DNA from: Verrucolacustris sp044348085
GTDB taxonomy: Bacteria; Verrucomicrobiota; Verrucomicrobiia; Methylacidiphilales; Verrucolacustridaceae
NCBI GenBank assembly: GCA_044348085.1
Contig: JBIKTM010000040.1
Span: 1 to 8,722 of the forward strand
Length of the DNA stretch: 8,722 nt
Direction of reading: 5' to 3'
Shown here: piece by piece, positions 6,396 to 8,722 of the stretch
Layout: each line of letters opens with the position of its first letter
How positions within the stretch are numbered: position 1 is the stretch's first letter
Translations under genes and position numbers: made by a program
The notes under the pieces: model-generated
Database searches by the model: none
What the model was told of the DNA's origin: nothing
The model's input: the letters and a program-made list of their open reading frames with translations, nothing else

Positions 6396-7289
6396 CTAGT
6401 TTTTCTCAGCGGCGAAAGTCCTAGTAGGCAACCCACGCACTCCGGGTCGCGATACGAAAAGGCCGCCTGCCATTGGTTCTTGAGCTAGGGCCATCTCTGA
6501 CAATCCAGACTGTGCCGTGGTGATCAAAAGTTCATCGAGGTCCTTCCCGCCAAACGCACAGGAGGTGACTTGAGTGCAAGGAAGAGGAATTTGGGCTAGG
6601 CACCGCCCAGTTTTCGGGCACCAGCAGCGGACGGCGCTCCCCCCCCAGTGGGCCACCCAAAGATTGCCAGCCTCGTCAATCGTCATCCCATCGGGCAGTC
6701 CCATAGAATCTGGAACCCGGACGACAACGGAACGGAGGCCGAGTTTCCCTGTTGTAAGATCGTATGGGAAGCGGGCGATTTCTCTCGTGGGGGAATCGAT
6801 GTAGTAAAAAGTATTTCCGTCATGGCTCCAGGCCATGCCGTTGGAAAGGCCAACAGGAAAAAGAACGTTGGTTAGTCTTCCCCCTGCATCCAACGAGTAG
6901 AGTGAACTAGATTGAGCGACACCATCCAGCCTTAGGCTCCCGACCACGAAACGACCTCGGGGATCGCACTGACCATCATTAAGGCGACTGTTTTGAGAGG
7001 ACTCCTTAGGGCAGAAGGCAAAGGTTTGTCGACGTCCAGAAGAGATATCTAGCCAAAGAATGCGATCCGATAAAGAGGCCAAAAAGTGATCTGGGGCAAC
7101 TGGGACTACGGATCCAACCGGCTCTCTTAGTTCAATGGTCTCTCGTTGTTTGCCGCAAGAGTCAGCGAAATGAATGGATCCACCATCGATATCGACCCAA
7201 GTCCAGCGTTGGTCGAACCAAAAAGGTCCCTCTGCCAAGAGAAACTTTTCAGGGAGGAAGGGGCGTGCTGAGATGATTCGAGGGGTCAC
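6396..7289 (-). CDS. SMP-30/gluconolactonase/LRE-family lactonase
   Basis: This 297-residue six-bladed beta-propeller enzyme is predicted to hydrolyse a sugar or other lactone to the hydroxyacid using one divalent metal ion. Ligands and pocket residues line up with SMP-30 (human Glu18, Arg101, Asn103, Asn154, Asp204): LAEGPFW gives Glu20, SRLNDGQCDPRGRF gives Arg102 and Asn104, GLSNGMAWS gives Asn150, and GLPDGMTID gives Asp200. There is no signal peptide, so the enzyme is cytoplasmic. The start is GTG at 7289, whose GTGA overlaps the stop of the FAH-family gene by 4 nt, so translation is probably coupled. Eight cysteines, several of them clustered at 222-244, are more than usual for the family by my impression. 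The substrate cannot be read from the sequence; gluconolactone is only the historical family name. Confidence 0.93.
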   Translation of the reverse strand: MTPRIISARPFLPEKFLLAEGPFWFDQRWTWVDIDGGSIHFADSCGKQRETIELREPVGSVVPVAPDHFLASLSDRILWLDISSGRRQTFAFCPKESSQNSRLNDGQCDPRGRFVVGSLRLDGVAQSSSLYSLDAGGRLTNVLFPVGLSNGMAWSHDGNTFYYIDSPTREIARFPYDLTTGKLGLRSVVVRVPDSMGLPDGMTIDEAGNLWVAHWGGSAVRCWCPKTGRCLAQIPLPCTQVTSCAFGGKDLDELLITTAQSGLSEMALAQEPMAGGLFVSRPGVRGLPTRTFAAEKN

Positions 7290-8089
7290 GGTTCCGAGAG
7301 GACCGGATTGGTGAGCTTCCCAATCTTTTCAATCTCAACGGTTATGGAGTCTCCCGATTTCAGCCAGCGAGGAGGTTTGGCGGCCATGCCCACACCGTGC
7401 GGAGTGCCGGTAAGAATGACCGTTCCTGGGAGGAGGGTAGTACTGCCACTGAGGAATTCGATGAGGTCCGGGACATCGAAGATCATGTCGTTAGTATTCC
7501 AATCTTGGACTACCTGACCATTGAGGATCGTGCGGATGGTTAGGGCGTTGGGATTAGGAATTTCATCGGGAGTAACAAGGCATGGTCCGAGGGGGCAAAA
7601 AGTGTCAAAGGTCTTGCCTCGGCACCACTGGCTGCCGCCTTTTTTGATTTGCCAGTCGCGGGCACTGACGTCGTTGCCACAAGTATAGCCCAAGACATAC
7701 TCAAGTGCATTTTTGCGTCGAACATTTTTACAAGTACGACCAATCACCACCGCAAGTTCACACTCATAATCTACTTCATCACTCTTTAGGAAGGTGGGTA
7801 GATAGATGGGATCTCCTGGATTCTGCAGTGTGTTGGGGCCTTTGACGAAAAGGATGGGAATTTCTGGAGCTGGCTTTCCACTCTCGGCGGCGTGGTGACG
7901 ATAGTTCAGTCCGATGCACAGAATGGAGGAGGGAACGAGAGGGGCCAGAAGCTTGGTTACCTCTGCCTTTTTCCCGGTTGGGATGACCTTGTCAGGGAGG
8001 TGTCCAGAGAGCCGCTCGTAGGTGCCGTCTGGTAGGATTTGGGCGAAATGTTCTTTTTGTTTCGGGTCGAGATAACGGATGATTTTCAT
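7286..8089 (-). CDS. Fumarylacetoacetate hydrolase (FAH)-family protein
   Basis: The 267-residue product belongs to the FAH superfamily, whose members hydrolyse, hydrate, decarboxylate or dehydrate 2-oxoacids with Mg or Mn. The core runs from about 55 (ILCIGLNYRHHAAESG) to the end. Metal ligands are visible as Glu109 and Glu111 in DEVDYECELAVVIG and Asp140 in GNDVSARDWQ, with Lys159 in RGKTFDTFCPLGP and the TGTPHGVG loop at 227-234. The N-terminal 50 residues form the small lead domain found in 2-hydroxyhepta-2,4-diene-1,7-dioate isomerase-type and sugar-acid-pathway members, including 2,4-diketo-3-deoxy-L-fuconate hydrolase types. The ATG at 8089 has AGGAG 7 nt upstream. The gene begins 36 nt after the D-threonine aldolase-like gene and overlaps the lactonase gene by 4 nt, so the three are probably one operon. 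Close pairing with a lactonase favours sugar-acid or lactone catabolism over aromatic degradation, but the exact reaction is not determinable. Confidence 0.92.
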   Translation of the reverse strand: MKIIRYLDPKQKEHFAQILPDGTYERLSGHLPDKVIPTGKKAEVTKLLAPLVPSSILCIGLNYRHHAAESGKPAPEIPILFVKGPNTLQNPGDPIYLPTFLKSDEVDYECELAVVIGRTCKNVRRKNALEYVLGYTCGNDVSARDWQIKKGGSQWCRGKTFDTFCPLGPCLVTPDEIPNPNALTIRTILNGQVVQDWNTNDMIFDVPDLIEFLSGSTTLLPGTVILTGTPHGVGMAAKPPRWLKSGDSITVEIEKIGKLTNPVLSEP

Positions 8090-8096
8090 AGGGAGT

Positions 8097-8101
8097 CTCC
8101 T
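8097..8101 (-). promoter_or_regulatory. Ribosome binding site of the FAH-family gene
   Basis: AGGAG on the minus strand lies 7 nt upstream of the ATG at 8089, the best Shine-Dalgarno sequence in the window. It overlaps a small palindrome, GGAGACTCC. Confidence 0.7.
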
Positions 8102-8125
8102 GGTTTGCTAAGGGTTTAAGGAGGG

Positions 8126-8722
8126 TCAGTCTGAGCGCCCTCGGGCATCGACGGGATGAGTTTCAAGGACATCCGATCCGCGGACCCAGTGGACTTCGCG
8201 TGCGAGATTCATCACGGGACAAACATGCGCTGGGCAGAAGCGGAGCCTCGTGCCGATGGGTAAAGTGCCTACCCCAGGGCCCGTGAGGTAGCCATGCTCT
8301 TCGCTGACCTTTTGAATGACTAGTTCTGGTCGGTCTACGCAACGTGCGTAAAGTCCTGCACGAGATCGGTCGGAGCTGAAAACCTTGGAGCCGGCATCAA
8401 TCAAAGCCAGTTCACGGGTGGGACGATCCACCACCGTGGCGAGGATGGAGAGGGCGGGTTGCTGGGTGTCCATGGTTTGAGTGGATTCGGTGAGGGATAA
8501 ATCACCCAGCACATAACTTCCTGGGCGGACGCGGGTGACGGCCTCACGGCCCACCATACGAGTTGCGGTGACGCTACAACCTGGCCAAAGAGGTAGGTTA
8601 CTCCCGACTGCCTCTCGGACATCGATTAGGTGGGCGTGAACTCGTGCGGCGACTTGATCGACTTCCTCTGGGGAAGTGGCGCCGTAGGCATGGCCTTCGT
8701 GGGTATAGAGAGCAACCAGTTG
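8126..8722 (-). CDS. D-threonine aldolase/D-serine dehydratase-family PLP enzyme (N-terminal part outside the window)
   Basis: The minus strand is open from the window edge to the TGA at 8128-8126, giving the C-terminal 198 residues of a fold-type III (alanine racemase-like) PLP enzyme. The first residues, LYTHEGHAYGATS, match the barrel motif of the family, and LWPGCSVTATR is near its phosphate-binding strand. From fragment residue 66 on, the C-terminal D-serine dehydratase-like domain is clear: RPGSYVLGDL, LATVVDRP, LIDAGSKVFSSD at 107-118, VSEEHGYL at 139-146, and FCPAHVCPVMNL at 162-173. His166-X-Cys168 matches the His/Cys zinc pair known from eukaryotic D-serine dehydratase. The PLP lysine lies in the missing N-terminal part. 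Members cleave beta-hydroxy-D-amino acids to glycine and an aldehyde or dehydrate D-serine; which applies here is open. It is the first visible gene of the operon with the FAH and SMP-30 genes. Confidence 0.9.
   Translation of the reverse strand, partial: QLVALYTHEGHAYGATSPEEVDQVAARVHAHLIDVREAVGSNLPLWPGCSVTATRMVGREAVTRVRPGSYVLGDLSLTESTQTMDTQQPALSILATVVDRPTRELALIDAGSKVFSSDRSRAGLYARCVDRPELVIQKVSEEHGYLTGPGVGTLPIGTRLRFCPAHVCPVMNLAREVHWVRGSDVLETHPVDARGRSD

Noticed and set aside
6396..6440. A possible A/T stem (GAAAAA ... TTTTTC) at the end of the SMP-30 gene as terminator
   Set aside because: The stem has only one G-C pair, overlaps the last codons, and is not followed by a T-run.
8126..8557. Starting the PLP enzyme at the Met at 8557
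   Set aside because: The same frame is open to the window edge and encodes conserved family sequence (YTHEGHAYGATS), so the Met is internal and the gene is cut by the edge.

Overview
The window looks like a chromosomal piece of a free-living Gram-negative bacterium, most plausibly from the Verrucomicrobiota/Planctomycetota side of the tree. That placement is inference. It rests on an isolated type II-style pseudopilin with a C-terminal segment resembling the H-X9-DG pseudopilins abundant in those phyla, a small membrane-anchored secretin-N-like protein beside it, and a stand-alone SWIM-SNF2 helicase. GC content is moderate and three of the visible starts are GTG. No tRNA, rRNA, insertion sequence, CRISPR array or phage gene was seen.

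Region 1 (1-2777, minus strand) reads as one gene string in the order: membrane-anchored STN-like protein, pseudopilin, pdxJ, acpS. The first two genes are 7 nt apart, with a potential hairpin whose loop holds the stop codon. PdxJ and AcpS overlap by 4 nt (ATGA). The acpS gene was found by reading the minus strand directly and runs off the left edge of the window. PdxJ makes pyridoxine 5'-phosphate and AcpS activates acyl carrier protein, so two housekeeping enzymes sit behind two envelope/secretion-type proteins.

Region 2 (2778-2913) is a 136-nt divergent intergenic region. A good -10 box lies just upstream of the SNF2 start and a weaker one lies just upstream of the STN-like gene, so both transcripts may have almost no leader.

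Region 3 (2914-6126, plus strand) is a single 1070-residue SWIM-SNF2 helicase-like ATPase with all SNF2 motifs intact. It is followed by a 269-nt convergent intergenic stretch with several short inverted repeats but no convincing terminator.

Region 4 (6396-8722, minus strand) is a compact catabolic operon: a D-threonine aldolase/D-serine dehydratase-family PLP enzyme (N-terminal part outside the window), a fumarylacetoacetate hydrolase (FAH)-family enzyme, and an SMP-30/gluconolactonase-family lactonase. The FAH and SMP-30 genes overlap by 4 nt (GTGA). Lactone opening plus a 2-oxoacid hydrolase or hydratase suggests sugar-acid or related hydroxyacid catabolism. The link to the amino-acid enzyme is the open question.

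No clearly new defence or mobile system is visible. The parts most worth a second look are the STN-like/pseudopilin pair with its stop-codon hairpin, the near-leaderless divergent promoters, and the mixed-chemistry catabolic operon.
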